50,685 bases of DNA from an uncultured Agathobaculum sp. (GTDB lineage: Bacteria; Bacillota; Clostridia; Oscillospirales; Butyricicoccaceae): contig NZ_CALWJK010000010.1 in the NCBI RefSeq assembly GCF_944380975.1, forward strand, positions 1 to 50,685, given 5' to 3'. The position numbers and the translations under genes are program-made. A model generated the notes under the pieces. It saw nothing but the letters and a program-made list of their open reading frames with translations. It made no database searches and was not told the origin of the DNA. Of the stretch, positions 14,361 through 22,757 are shown piece after piece. Position 1 is the stretch's first letter, and each line of letters begins with the position of its first letter.

Positions 14361-16659
14361 CGTGTTTATCCTCCTTGCTATCGGGCTGCGATGCGTTACT
14401 ATTGGTGTTTTGTGGCTTATGGCGAAGGAAAGAAAGCATATTGGCTAGTTTCTTTCGCATTTCCCGATGCCGTGCCCGACGGTTTTCTCGAATCTGTGCG
14501 ACCAAATGCAGACGCTGCTGATGCAGCTCACTCAATACAGGCAAAATCAGTTTGGTGCTGCGGATGCGGTTCATCTTTGCATGCTTCTTCTGCGCGTAGT
14601 CCGGCTTTACGATCCAGCGGTCAAACAGCATCAGGCAGCCGGGGAGCAAAAACAGCACCAAAATGACAGAGATGAGTGCACCACGGCCAATCAGCTGTCC
14701 CAGACCAGAAATGGCTTCGACTGAGGTCATGAAGTACAGCCCGTATGCTACTGTCATCAAGATCATGCCCGAAGTTAGGATGGACTCCGCGCTGACGGTA
14801 ACGGCACGAATGGCAGCCTCTTTTTTGTCGCCTTGTGAACGAGCATCCAAATAATTTCCAGTCAGCAGAATGGAGTAGTCGATTGTCGCGCCCAGTTGGA
14901 TACAGCTGACGATAATAAAGCCAAGAAACATCGTGCGCTGTCCGTAGATATAAGGCATGGCGGTGTTGATGAATACTGCGCATTCAATCGGAATCAATAC
15001 AACAACCGGCAGCAGCGCTGATTTGTACGTGATCGCCACAACAAGCGCAACGCCGAGTAGGGAAACGAGATTGACCAGCTGGTTGTCCGGCACAATGATG
15101 TCCTTGATATCCTGCGTGGATGGGGTAACGCCGACAAGGTAGGTCTGCGCGTCCGGATAATAACGGTTGATGATGGCGCGGATATTATCAGCATAGGAAA
15201 ATGCCGCGTCGCTTTCGCCGGCGGATCGGACGTTGATGATGACACGCGCCCAGTTTTCGCCATGCATCATACTGGTGACGCTTTCCGGTAGAAAATCCTC
15301 CGGGATACCGTCCGGCAGGACGGAAGCAAGACCAAGTGCGTATTTCACATAGGGAAGATCGTTGATCTCTTCGCACATGGCTTTTTCTGTTACGTTGCCG
15401 TCCAGTGGGATAAGCGCAAGCATCATATTGCTTTGCCCGAATTGTTCATTCATTTGCTGTTCGGCTTCATATACCGGTGTGCCGGGGGAGTTGGCAACCG
15501 CTTCGTTTCCGTAAGTGAAGTCAGCTATGCCTTGTGCAATATAGCAGGGGATAATCAGAATAGCCACCACGGCCAGCACGGGCTTACGCAGCTTATAGGA
15601 GAATTCGCCAAAGCCGCGCCACTGGCGGGGAATAAAGGAGCGGTGCTGTGTTTTGGCGATGACGTTCTGAAAACGCAAAATCAGCGCAGGCATCAGCAGC
15701 AACACGGTCAGAAGACTCAGTGCGATGCCCTTTGCCAAAACTAAGCCTATATCCGGGCCGACACCAAACCGCATGAGCGCCAATGCAAGGAATCCGACGA
15801 TCGTCGTTGCGCCGGATGCACCAATCGAAGAAAAGGCAGTGCGCAATGCATTTGCCATTGCCTGCTCTGGTTCCACACCGTTGGCCTTTTCTTCTGTGAA
15901 GGCGTGCAGCAGGAAGATCGAATAGTCCATCGAACAGGCCAGCTGCAAAACTGCACCGACTGCATTGGAAAGGAAAGAGATTTCTCCAAAAATGATGTTG
16001 GAACCCATGTTGATGACAATAGCAATGCCCAGCACGGACAAAAACAGCACGGGTTCAAACCATGAGGTTGTCGTGAGCGTCAAGATCAAAAAGATGATGA
16101 CGACCGCCAGCATCATCACGCGGGCGACTTCTGCGTTGATTGTCGGACCGAGGTTGGTATCCGAAACAGCAGAGCCTGCCACAAGGCCGCGGTCCCCGAC
16201 GATCTGTTCGATTTCCGCAACGGCTTTGTGTGTGCGTGAGGAGGAGTCCTTTTCCAGAAAAATGACATCCATATAGGCGTTTCCGTCTTTGTAATAATCC
16301 TCGATGCTGGAATAATCAATGAATAGATCCGAGCCATAGATATTGGTCGTGGTATCGCACCACATGACCATGTCCACACCATCCACTTGAGAGATGCGAT
16401 CCTTGATATTTTTGGCTTCGTACAGTGTGACGTCTTGCAGCATGACCCGCCCCATACCGGGATAGGTGAATTCTTCCTGCATGATGTCTAGTGCCTGCGC
16501 GGAAGGGGAGGAATCCGGCAGGTATTTGGTTAAGTCATAGTTGACACCGACCATAGGAATGCAGATCAGACTGAGTACAACCAGTACAGCAAAGATTTTT
16601 TCGATCTGCTTGCGTTTATGTATGATCAGGTCAACCGGACGGTGGCCTTCTTTTTTCAA
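14347..16659 (-). CDS. MMPL/RND-family membrane transporter
   Basis: A 770-residue exporter with the RND topology: one helix near the N-terminus (about 19-36), a first extracytoplasmic domain (about 40-175), a bundle of helices (about 178-340), a second outer domain (about 375-555) and a second bundle (about 560-720). The basic tail is about 75 residues long. Sequences such as GSNIIFGEISFLSNAVGAVL and the matching GATIDYSILLTGNYLD segment in the second half are MMPL-like. MMPL proteins export lipids or siderophores in actinobacteria; the cargo in Clostridia is unknown. I set the start at the TTG (complement of 16657-16659) behind AGGAAAG, because the only upstream ATG lies in the -35 box of the promoter. 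A divergent TetR gene and a dyad over the promoter suggest repression. Confidence 0.88.
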   Translation of the reverse strand: MKKEGHRPVDLIIHKRKQIEKIFAVLVVLSLICIPMVGVNYDLTKYLPDSSPSAQALDIMQEEFTYPGMGRVMLQDVTLYEAKNIKDRISQVDGVDMVMWCDTTTNIYGSDLFIDYSSIEDYYKDGNAYMDVIFLEKDSSSRTHKAVAEIEQIVGDRGLVAGSAVSDTNLGPTINAEVARVMMLAVVIIFLILTLTTTSWFEPVLFLSVLGIAIVINMGSNIIFGEISFLSNAVGAVLQLACSMDYSIFLLHAFTEEKANGVEPEQAMANALRTAFSSIGASGATTIVGFLALALMRFGVGPDIGLVLAKGIALSLLTVLLLMPALILRFQNVIAKTQHRSFIPRQWRGFGEFSYKLRKPVLAVVAILIIPCYIAQGIADFTYGNEAVANSPGTPVYEAEQQMNEQFGQSNMMLALIPLDGNVTEKAMCEEINDLPYVKYALGLASVLPDGIPEDFLPESVTSMMHGENWARVIINVRSAGESDAAFSYADNIRAIINRYYPDAQTYLVGVTPSTQDIKDIIVPDNQLVNLVSLLGVALVVAITYKSALLPVVVLIPIECAVFINTAMPYIYGQRTMFLGFIIVSCIQLGATIDYSILLTGNYLDARSQGDKKEAAIRAVTVSAESILTSGMILMTVAYGLYFMTSVEAISGLGQLIGRGALISVILVLFLLPGCLMLFDRWIVKPDYAQKKHAKMNRIRSTKLILPVLSELHQQRLHLVAQIRENRRARHREMRKKLANMLSFLRHKPQNTNSNASQPDSKEDKHDDES

Positions 16660-16714
16660 ATAAACACCAACTTTCCTGATAATAGATATTGTGTATGATT
16701 TTATTTCGTGATAT

Positions 16715-16743
16715 AGTATAAAACATAAGGATAACATACACAA
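16715..16743 (-). promoter_or_regulatory. Promoter of the MMPL operon
   Basis: On the minus strand, TTGTGT (complement of 16738-16743), a 17-base spacer and TATACT (complement of 16715-16720). The -35 box lies in the left arm of the operator dyad. Confidence 0.7.
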
Positions 16744-16765
16744 GAATCAAATATGATTGTTATGT
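16738..16765. promoter_or_regulatory. Candidate TetR operator (28-bp dyad)
   Basis: The arms ACACAAGAATCA (16738-16749) and TGATTGTTATGT (16754-16765) match at 10 of 12 positions around an AATA centre. The left arm covers the -35 box of the MMPL operon and the right arm covers the -35 box of the TetR gene, the expected position for a repressor that controls both directions. Binding is inferred. Confidence 0.65.
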
Positions 16766-16785
16766 GCAATAATATACAATAAGAT
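16757..16785 (+). promoter_or_regulatory. Promoter of the TetR gene
   Basis: TTGTTA (16757-16762), a 17-base spacer and TAAGAT (16780-16785). A weak match, but spacing and location between the dyad and the gene are right. Confidence 0.5.
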
Positions 16786-16827
16786 AAAATATGTTTGTTT
16801 TTAGAGAAAAGAATGGAGGGAAGGAAC

Positions 16828-17373
16828 ATGCAACAACAAGAGGACAAGCGTATCAGGAGAACAAAGAAACTGCTGCGGCAGGCGTTGACGCGGCTGATGC
16901 AGCAAAAGGACTTTCAAAGTATTACGGTAACCGATGTGGTGCGGGAAGCGGATATCAATCGCGGAACATTTTATGCCCATTATCGGGATGTATATGATCT
17001 TCGTGAACGGATCGAGGCGGAAATGATTGCAGATTTCCGCGGTATGATTGCAAGCTTACGGCCTAGCGAGATTGCAACCTTGCAGCCGGTGCTTAGTCGG
17101 GCGGTGGACTATCTGGAGGAAAACCGGGAAATTGTCACGGCGCTGATTAAGGGCAGCGGTGTTGAGGGGTTCAGAAAAAAACTGATCGGTGTGTTGGAAG
17201 AGTGCCGACTGGAAGGCATGCCATACCGCAGCGTTGAAGATGTATATATTGCGCGTTTCGTTGCGATGGGGGTTGTGGGAATGCTGGAAAAGTGGATTAC
17301 CGAAGCGCAGCCAATACCTAAACATGAGATGATTGCATTGATGGCCAAGATTTTGTCACCCTTAATGCAATGA
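16828..17373 (+). CDS. TetR/AcrR-family transcriptional regulator
   Basis: A 181-residue repressor. The N-terminal helix-turn-helix spans about residues 9-55 (RRTKKLLRQALTRLMQQKDF, then ITVTDVVREADINRGTFYAH); the tyrosine-rich recognition end RGTFYAHYRD is characteristic of TetR-like proteins. The C-terminal ligand/dimer domain (about 60-181) is of the short TetR_C type seen in DhaS-like regulators of Firmicutes. The ATG at 16828 follows GGAGGGAAGGA (16815-16825); an in-frame ATG 11 codons upstream lacks a Shine-Dalgarno sequence. Divergent from the MMPL/coiled-coil operon, it probably represses that operon and itself through the 16738-16765 dyad. Confidence 0.9.
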   Translation: MQQQEDKRIRRTKKLLRQALTRLMQQKDFQSITVTDVVREADINRGTFYAHYRDVYDLRERIEAEMIADFRGMIASLRPSEIATLQPVLSRAVDYLEENREIVTALIKGSGVEGFRKKLIGVLEECRLEGMPYRSVEDVYIARFVAMGVVGMLEKWITEAQPIPKHEMIALMAKILSPLMQ

Positions 17374-17392
17374 CTTGATGAAGAGAATGAAA

Positions 17393-17430
17393 AAAACGGC
17401 AAAGGACACGTTCGTGTCCTTTGCCGTTTT
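17393..17430. terminator. Bidirectional terminator between the TetR and glycosyltransferase genes
   Basis: A perfect 18-bp stem (17393-17410 with 17413-17430) flanked by A and T tracts, placed between convergent genes. Confidence 0.95.
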
Positions 17431-17442
17431 CACGATAAAAAT

Positions 17443-18573
17443 TTATTTGCTGTGAAGCACAAATTCTGCCAACCGCTCGGTTGCATCCGGGTGCGCGATA
17501 GCCTGCATGGTTTGGCGCACGGTTTTCAGACGAACCGGGTTGCGGAATAGCTCATATACAGCTTCGTCAATGGGGAAGTGCTTGGTAATCAAAGCCGCCA
17601 TGCCGTTGTTCACCAGAAAATCTACGTTGCGTTCTTCGTGTCCGGGAATGGGATCGACTAGCAGCATGGGCAGATTTTTTGCAAGCGCTTCGGAAACCGT
17701 CAGTCCGCCCGGCTTGGAGACAATGCAGTCGGATGCGCTCATCATCACTTCGACGTTATGCACAAACCCATACGGCTTGACCACGCATTCGCCTTCATAA
17801 CGGGAGGCGAACTGCTCGACACGAAGCTGCATTTTCTTGTTGTTGCCACACACCACAAGCAGTTGCAGGGGGATACCGATTGAGGTCAGCTTTTCCAAGA
17901 TTTTGACATGGTCTGCATATCCCATGCTGCCGCCCATCAGTAGCAGCGTGCGCATGTTGGGATCGATGCCAAGCTGGGCAGCGGCGTCCTGCCGCGACAG
18001 CATTTGGTTGAATTTCGGATGCACCGGGATACCGAAAGGCAGAATGCGGCGCTCTGGAATGCCGCGCTTGACGCAGCGGAAGGTGAGCAGCTCGCTTGCT
18101 GTGACAATGTATTGCACGCGCGGCACATCCTCCCAATAGGGATGCAGGGTATAGTCGGTTACAATACCGATCGTTGTAATATCGGCAAGTTTTTTGCGCT
18201 TTTTCAGTTCGTCAACCATTTGCGCCGCAAAAATATGGGTGCAGATGATCACATCGGGTGCATAGCCTGCAAGCACCTTAGCAAACTTGGACGCACCCAG
18301 CGCATTGATGATATTGATGATGCTGGGGGCGCTGGAAAAATAGCTGGCGCCGTTGTTTTCTGCAAGCTGATATACCAAACGATACAGGGTTTGCATGTGT
18401 TTGGACGAAAACAAATATCCCTTGTCGATGGTATTCTTAATCAGATTGCTGATATAGGCATAAACGTCCAGCGTATGCACTTCCGCGCCTTTGCTTGTCA
18501 GCATATCGCCAATAGCCTTGGCGGTAGCGTGGTGACCATAGCCCGCGGTGACGGATAAAACCAATACTCTCAT
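17443..18573 (-). CDS. Diacylglycerol glycosyltransferase-like protein (MGDG synthase/UgtP type)
   Basis: A 376-residue GT-B glycosyltransferase. The N-terminal half has the MGDG-synthase motif VTAGYGHHATAKAIGDML (about residues 7-24) and the C-terminal half the GT28-type donor site: LLLMGGSMGYADH near 210, then ASDCIVSKPGGLTVSEALA and DPIPGHEERN. Relatives (UgtP, MGD1) transfer a sugar from a UDP-sugar to diacylglycerol at the cytoplasmic membrane face to build glycolipid anchors. The sugar here is not determinable. The start is the ATG at 18573, behind AAGGAG (complement of 18585-18590); upstream codons in frame lie in the promoter. It follows spoVG on the same strand but has its own promoter. 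Confidence 0.85.
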   Translation of the reverse strand: MRVLVLSVTAGYGHHATAKAIGDMLTSKGAEVHTLDVYAYISNLIKNTIDKGYLFSSKHMQTLYRLVYQLAENNGASYFSSAPSIINIINALGASKFAKVLAGYAPDVIICTHIFAAQMVDELKKRKKLADITTIGIVTDYTLHPYWEDVPRVQYIVTASELLTFRCVKRGIPERRILPFGIPVHPKFNQMLSRQDAAAQLGIDPNMRTLLLMGGSMGYADHVKILEKLTSIGIPLQLLVVCGNNKKMQLRVEQFASRYEGECVVKPYGFVHNVEVMMSASDCIVSKPGGLTVSEALAKNLPMLLVDPIPGHEERNVDFLVNNGMAALITKHFPIDEAVYELFRNPVRLKTVRQTMQAIAHPDATERLAEFVLHSK

Positions 18574-18601
18574 AATGTTTTTCTCTCCTTGCTTATGAGT
18601 T

Positions 18602-18630
18602 ATTGTACCGCATCGGCGCGAAAAATGCAA
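18602..18630 (-). promoter_or_regulatory. Promoter of the glycosyltransferase gene
   Basis: On the minus strand, TTGCAT (complement of 18625-18630), a 17-base spacer and TACAAT (complement of 18602-18607), directly after the spoVG stop. Confidence 0.65.
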
Positions 18631-18639
18631 ATCAAACCG

Positions 18640-18915
18640 TTAGCAAGGGGAGGAATGCTCCTGTGGTAGGGCAAGATAGGCGTTCAGAACCTGTTGCTCC
18701 AGTGTTTCGCGCAGCGCACCACCGACCGGATGCGCAATGTCGCGGAAACGCCCATCCGGCATGCGGCGGGACGGCATCGCAAGAAACAGGCGGTCGTGCC
18801 CGGCGATGATTTTGATATCGTGTACCGCCAGTACGCCGTCAAACGTGACGGAAACCAGCGCTTTGAGCTTGCCGGAAGGTTCGATATGGCGGAATTTAAT
18901 GTCGGTGATTTCCAT
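18640..18915 (-). CDS. spoVG: Septation protein / RNA-binding regulator SpoVG
   Basis: A 91-residue SpoVG homologue of normal length. It begins with ITDIKFRHIEPSGKLKALVS and contains the family core KIIAGHDRLFLAMPSRR followed by GRFRDIAHPV, the region reported to bind nucleic acid. In Bacillus, SpoVG takes part in asymmetric septation and sporulation control and also acts as a nucleic-acid-binding regulator. The start codon is behind AAAAAGGAG. It is divergent from murC. I looked for a sigma-H-type promoter upstream and did not find a convincing one. Confidence 0.95.
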   Translation of the reverse strand: MEITDIKFRHIEPSGKLKALVSVTFDGVLAVHDIKIIAGHDRLFLAMPSRRMPDGRFRDIAHPVGGALRETLEQQVLNAYLALPQEHSSPC

Positions 18916-18964
18916 GGAATAACTCCTTTTTCGGTCGGGAAAGGGATTTTGGTTTGTTTTACTC

Positions 18965-18993
18965 TTTTCATTTTAACAAAACTATACTATAAT
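18965..18993 (+). promoter_or_regulatory. Predicted murC promoter
   Basis: TTTTCA (18965-18970), 17 bases, then a perfect TATAAT (18988-18993), about 75 bases before the ribosome-binding site. Confidence 0.6.
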
Positions 18994-19084
18994 ATACCTT
19001 GACTGGTAAGAATAAATACAAAGCTGTGAAATGTGAAATATCCATGCTCGCAGCAAAAAGTACAAAATGGGAGGCTTTGGGGAA

Positions 19085-20455
19085 ATGGCCCTGTCTATCA
19101 AGCCCTATATTGAGAATAAGGAAAGAATACACCTGATTGGCATCGGCGGTGTGTCGATGAGCTCACTGGCAGAGCTGCTGCTCAGCTGGGGGGTGCCGGT
19201 GAGCGGTTCGGATCGGCTGAAAACCGATGTGACGGCTCGCTTGGAGGCGCTGGGCGCGAAAATCGTGTATGAGCACAAGGCGGAGAACGTGGAAGGCGTG
19301 TCGCTGATTGTGCGTACTGCCGCTGTGCATGATGATAACCCTGAAGTGGCGCGCGCGCATGCGCTGGGTATCCCGGTGATGGAACGCGCGGAAGCGTGGG
19401 GACACCTGATGCGTGACTATGAGAACGTGGTCTGCTTGGCTGGTACACATGGCAAAACCACGTCTACTTCCATGATGGCGCTGATTACGATGGAAGCCCA
19501 GATGGACCCGACCGTTATGGTCGGCAGCAACCTACCTGCAATCGGCGGTACGCTGCGTATCGGTAATAAGGGCTGTTTTGTGGCGGAAAGCTGCGAATAC
19601 TGCAATTCCTTCCTATCCTTTGCGCCGACGGTTGCCGTGGTGCTTAATGTGGAGGAGGACCATCTGGACTTTTTCAAGGATATCAACGATATCATTCATT
19701 CCTTCCGTTCCTTTGTGGAGCTGACGCCGATGAACGGTTTGGTGGTGGTCAACGGTGATGACCCCAATGCCATGCGCTGCGTGGATGGTCTGGATCGCCA
19801 TATTCGCACATTTGGCCTGAATGAGGGTGCGGATGTGCGTGCCACGGATATCCGCGATGAGAACGGTTATTATCGATTCACTGTTCTGGTTGACGGCGCG
19901 CCCTATGCGAAGGTGGAGCTTTCTGTGCCCGGTCGGCACAATATGCTCAATGCGCTGGCCTGCTGTGCGGCGGCAGAGTTCCTTGGTGTGCCGGGGGATG
20001 CAGCGGAGCGTGGCTTAAATCGGTTTACCGGTTCCTCGCGTCGATTCCAGTTGGTCGGCAAAATGCCGAACGGTGCAACTGTCGTGGACGATTATGCGCA
20101 TCATCCGAGCGAGATGAAGGCGACGCTGTCGACGGCTCGGGAAATGCATTTTGACCGAATCTTGTGTGCGTTTCAGTCGCATACCTATACGCGCACCAAA
20201 GCGTTGTTTTCCGAATTTGTTGAAGCGCTGCGCATGTGCGATCAGGCGGTGCTGGCGCCGATCTATGCAGCGCGCGAGCAGAATACGATCGGCATTTATG
20301 CTTCCGATCTGGCGAAAGAAGTGCCGGGGGCAATCGCGCTGGACAGCTTTGAAGAGATTGCAGAGTATCTGCGGCGGGAAGCGGGACCGAATGATCTTGT
20401 GCTGACCATGGGCGCGGGTAATATCAATGCAGTTGGGCCAATGCTCATCAAATAA
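19085..20455 (+). CDS. murC: UDP-N-acetylmuramate--L-alanine ligase
   Basis: A 456-residue cytoplasmic Mur ligase that adds L-alanine to UDP-MurNAc with ATP, the first peptide step of peptidoglycan synthesis. All three domains are visible: the UDP-binding Rossmann domain (HLIGIGGVSMSSLAELL near residue 16), the central ATPase domain with P-loop LAGTHGKTTSTSM near 120 and the NVEEDHLDFF segment, and the C-terminal domain with DDYAHHPSEMKATL and FQSHTYTR. The ATG at 19085 is preceded by GGGAGG (19069-19074); the ATG six codons earlier overlaps that site. It stands alone rather than in a mur/div cluster, between spoVG and a terminator. Confidence 0.96.
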   Translation: MALSIKPYIENKERIHLIGIGGVSMSSLAELLLSWGVPVSGSDRLKTDVTARLEALGAKIVYEHKAENVEGVSLIVRTAAVHDDNPEVARAHALGIPVMERAEAWGHLMRDYENVVCLAGTHGKTTSTSMMALITMEAQMDPTVMVGSNLPAIGGTLRIGNKGCFVAESCEYCNSFLSFAPTVAVVLNVEEDHLDFFKDINDIIHSFRSFVELTPMNGLVVVNGDDPNAMRCVDGLDRHIRTFGLNEGADVRATDIRDENGYYRFTVLVDGAPYAKVELSVPGRHNMLNALACCAAAEFLGVPGDAAERGLNRFTGSSRRFQLVGKMPNGATVVDDYAHHPSEMKATLSTAREMHFDRILCAFQSHTYTRTKALFSEFVEALRMCDQAVLAPIYAAREQNTIGIYASDLAKEVPGAIALDSFEEIAEYLRREAGPNDLVLTMGAGNINAVGPMLIK

Positions 20456-20460
20456 AATGC

Positions 20461-20495
20461 AAAAATCGCGGTGAAGGGATTTCGCCGCGATTTTT
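20461..20495 (+). terminator. Terminator of murC
   Basis: A 15-bp stem (20461-20475 with 20481-20495, one T-G pair) that begins with AAAAA and ends with TTTTT, five bases after the stop. Confidence 0.92.
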
Positions 20496-20541
20496 ACATG
20501 TGTAAAAGAATTGCCGCCTGCAAAAAAACTCTCAAATCACC

Positions 20542-20570
20542 TTGACAAAAATCATAAAATGGTGCATACT
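20542..20570 (+). promoter_or_regulatory. Promoter of the cytidylate-kinase-like gene
   Basis: TTGACA (20542-20547), a 17-base spacer and CATACT (20565-20570). Confidence 0.75.
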
Positions 20571-20626
20571 GATAACACAAAGTATTATGCAATTTGTATA
20601 ATAAGAGTCAGTAAGGAGGGTGCGTT

Positions 20627-21238
20627 ATGAATAACAATTTGATTATCACGATTGGCCGTGAATATGGTACCGGAGGCAGGGAGATCGGCCAGAAACTCGC
20701 GCTCCGCCTTGGTATTCCTTTTTATGACCGGGAGTTGATTACCCGTGCGGCGAAAAAGACCGGTTTTGATGAAAAACTGTTTGAGCAGCTCGATAAGCGT
20801 GCAACCAACAGCTTCCTGTATTCCTTGACGATGTTCGGTTCGGTTGGTCTGAATGGCATGAGCCTGACTGACCAGCTCTATCTGGCACAGTCCAACATCA
20901 TTCGTGAAATGGCCGAGGATTCGTCCTGCGTTGTGGTTGGTCGTTGTGCGGATCATGTGCTGCGCGATTTCCCCAATAAATTTGATTTCTTCATCCATGG
21001 TTCGATTGAGGATCGTGTGAAACGGATTCAAACCTGCGGCGACTATGAGATTGAGGGCAAGACGCCGGAGGCTGCGCTTGAAAAGATGGATAAACAGCGC
21101 TCTACATATTACAACTATTACACCGGCAAGGTGTGGGGCAAGTGCGATCATTACGATCTGTGTGTCAATGCGGGCCGTTTGGGCGTAGAGTATTCGACGG
21201 ATATTATTCTGGAGTATGTCAACCGTCTGAAGAAATAG
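20627..21238 (+). CDS. Cytidylate kinase-like family protein
   Basis: A 203-residue P-loop protein beginning MNNNLIITIGREYGTGGREI; the GREYGTGGREIG loop replaces the classic GxxGxGKS Walker A and is diagnostic of the cytidylate-kinase-like family. PFYDRELITRAAKKTG and VVVGRCADHVLRDF are further family segments. This group is widespread in Clostridia and is distinct from the essential Cmk; its substrate is not established to my knowledge. The start ATG follows AAGGAGGG (20613-20620). It is monocistronic, with its own promoter and a downstream hairpin. Confidence 0.88.
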   Translation: MNNNLIITIGREYGTGGREIGQKLALRLGIPFYDRELITRAAKKTGFDEKLFEQLDKRATNSFLYSLTMFGSVGLNGMSLTDQLYLAQSNIIREMAEDSSCVVVGRCADHVLRDFPNKFDFFIHGSIEDRVKRIQTCGDYEIEGKTPEAALEKMDKQRSTYYNYYTGKVWGKCDHYDLCVNAGRLGVEYSTDIILEYVNRLKK

Positions 21239-21273
21239 CATTTTTGCTTGGGAGAGAAAAGAGAGAGAAAAAG

Positions 21274-21304
21274 GAAAGGCCGTGTCCGATGGACACGGCC
21301 TTTC
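21274..21304 (+). terminator. Stem-loop after the cytidylate-kinase-like gene
   Basis: A perfect 14-bp stem (GAAAGGCCGTGTCC, 21274-21287, with 21291-21304) and a three-base loop. Only TTTC follows, so termination may be partial and some transcripts could enter trxA. Confidence 0.7.
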
Positions 21305-21423
21305 GCGCATTTCTTGTTCGCAAGCAGTCACCAGAAAGGAAAGTCATTTGCGTGACCTTATCACAGAAAAAAGCCGCAATTTGGGATATACTAAGACCAA
21401 ACAAAGGAAAGGAGCTGACCGGC

Positions 21424-21747
21424 ATGGCGGCTATCAATATGAATAAGAAACAATTTCAGCAGATGATAAATGGGGACAAGCCTGTCTTGGTGGACTTCTG
21501 GGCACCTTGGTGCGGTTATTGCCGCCGGATTGGCCCTGCCTATGAAAAGATTGCGGAGGAGTATGGCGAGCAGCTTGTAGCAGCAAAGATCAACATTGAT
21601 GAGGAGGCTCAACTCGCACAGGAAGCACAGGTGGAAGTGATTCCAACCCTGATTCTGTACAAGAACGGAAAAGTTGTTGATTCTGTGGTCAATCCCGGGT
21701 CCAAGGCAGCCATTGACCAATTCATTCAGGAGGCACTGAAGAAATAA
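21424..21747 (+). CDS. trxA: Thioredoxin with CGYC active site
   Basis: A 107-residue thioredoxin fold protein. The active site is WCGYC (C30 and C33 in FWAPWCGYCRRIGP), where most thioredoxins have CGPC; the change at the middle position usually shifts redox potential. The cis-proline segment VIPTLILYKNGK is intact. It should pass electrons from the reductase encoded 13 bases downstream to disulfide-containing proteins in the cytoplasm. The ATG at 21424 follows AGGAAAGGAG. The same frame stays open upstream, but without a Shine-Dalgarno sequence or homology. A TATACT at 21387-21392 could be a -10 box, with no good -35. Confidence 0.93.
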   Translation: MAAINMNKKQFQQMINGDKPVLVDFWAPWCGYCRRIGPAYEKIAEEYGEQLVAAKINIDEEAQLAQEAQVEVIPTLILYKNGKVVDSVVNPGSKAAIDQFIQEALKK

Positions 21748-21760
21748 GGAGGCAATGACC

Positions 21761-22690
21761 ATGCGTGAGATTCATGTTTATGATATGATCGTGGTGGGCG
21801 GCGGCCCAGGCGGCTACACAGCAGCACTTTACGCTGCCCGAGCCAGCTTAGACACACTAGTGCTGGAGAAGCTTTCAGCCGGTGGTCAGATGGCTCTGAC
21901 CGAGGAAATCGACAATTATCCCGGATTCGAAGATGGCATTGACGGTTTTACTCTGGCGGAGAAGATGCAGCAGCAGGCAGAGCGATTTGGTGCGAAGAGC
22001 GAATATGCACAGGTGGAGCGTATGAATCTCACCACCGTGCCCAAAGTGCTCGAGACCAGCGAGGGCACATTTTATGGCAGAACCGTAGTGCTGGCTACGG
22101 GTGCCAATCCCAGAGAATTGGGGCTTGATAACGAAACTGCGCTTACCGGACGGGGCGTGGCTTACTGCGCCGCCTGCGACGGGATGCGCTACAAGGGTAA
22201 AACGGTGGTGGTCGTAGGGGGCGGCAATTCTGCCGCCGCGGATGCTATGCTGCTCAGCCGTATTGCCCAAAAAGTCATTCTGGTTCATCGTCGGGATACC
22301 TTGCGGGCCACCAAGGTTTACCATGAGCCGCTGATACAGGCAGAGAATATCGAATTTCGCTGGAACAGCGTTGTCACAGAGCTGCTCCATGAGGACAAGC
22401 TGACCGGCGTAAAGCTGAAGGATGTGCATACTGGTGAAGAAACACTGCTTCCTTGTGACGGCGTGTTCATCAGCGTAGGCAGAAAACCTGATACCGAGTT
22501 GGTGCAAGGACAGCTGAATCTCGACCACAGCGGTTATATTATTGCAGATGAGACGACCAAGACTAATCTGCCCGGTGTTTATGCCGTAGGGGATGTACGG
22601 ACGAAACCCTTGCGTCAAGTAGTGACGGCAGTCGCGGATGGAGCCACTGCGGTACACATGGCAGAGGAATTCCTAGCAGGAGGGAAATGA
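21761..22690 (+). CDS. trxB: Thioredoxin reductase (NADPH), FAD-dependent
   Basis: A 309-residue flavoprotein. The FAD-binding loop is MIVVGGGPGGYTAALYAARA (residues 9-28), the redox-active pair is C136 and C139 in AYCAACDG, the NAD(P)H-binding loop is VVVVGGGNSAAADA, and the C-terminal FAD motif is GVYAVGDVR. It regenerates reduced thioredoxin. I prefer the ATG at 21761, 8 bases after AAGGAGG (21746-21752), over the ATG at 21755, which is only two bases from that site. It is co-transcribed with trxA. A broken gene start lies directly behind it. Confidence 0.95.
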   Translation: MREIHVYDMIVVGGGPGGYTAALYAARASLDTLVLEKLSAGGQMALTEEIDNYPGFEDGIDGFTLAEKMQQQAERFGAKSEYAQVERMNLTTVPKVLETSEGTFYGRTVVLATGANPRELGLDNETALTGRGVAYCAACDGMRYKGKTVVVVGGGNSAAADAMLLSRIAQKVILVHRRDTLRATKVYHEPLIQAENIEFRWNSVVTELLHEDKLTGVKLKDVHTGEETLLPCDGVFISVGRKPDTELVQGQLNLDHSGYIIADETTKTNLPGVYAVGDVRTKPLRQVVTAVADGATAVHMAEEFLAGGK

Positions 22691-22703
22691 CTGGAAAGGG
22701 GGC

Positions 22704-22757
22704 ACGAAAAAATGGCTGCGACCGGCCCTGTTCACTCTGGGCGGCGCGGTCGGGTGA
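22704..22757 (+). pseudogene. Remnant of a small DUF6132-like membrane protein gene
   Basis: Right after trxB and a GGAAAGGGGG ribosome-binding site, the frame reads KKWLRPALFTLGGAVG and then stops. This matches, from memory, the start of small one- or two-helix DUF6132-type proteins that often sit behind trx genes. The expected ATG is ACG here (22704-22706), and the frame ends at TGA (22755-22757) after 17 codons, where the sequence switches to the end of the convergent gene. This looks like a gene cut off by a recombination junction. Very short, so the identification is tentative. Confidence 0.35.
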
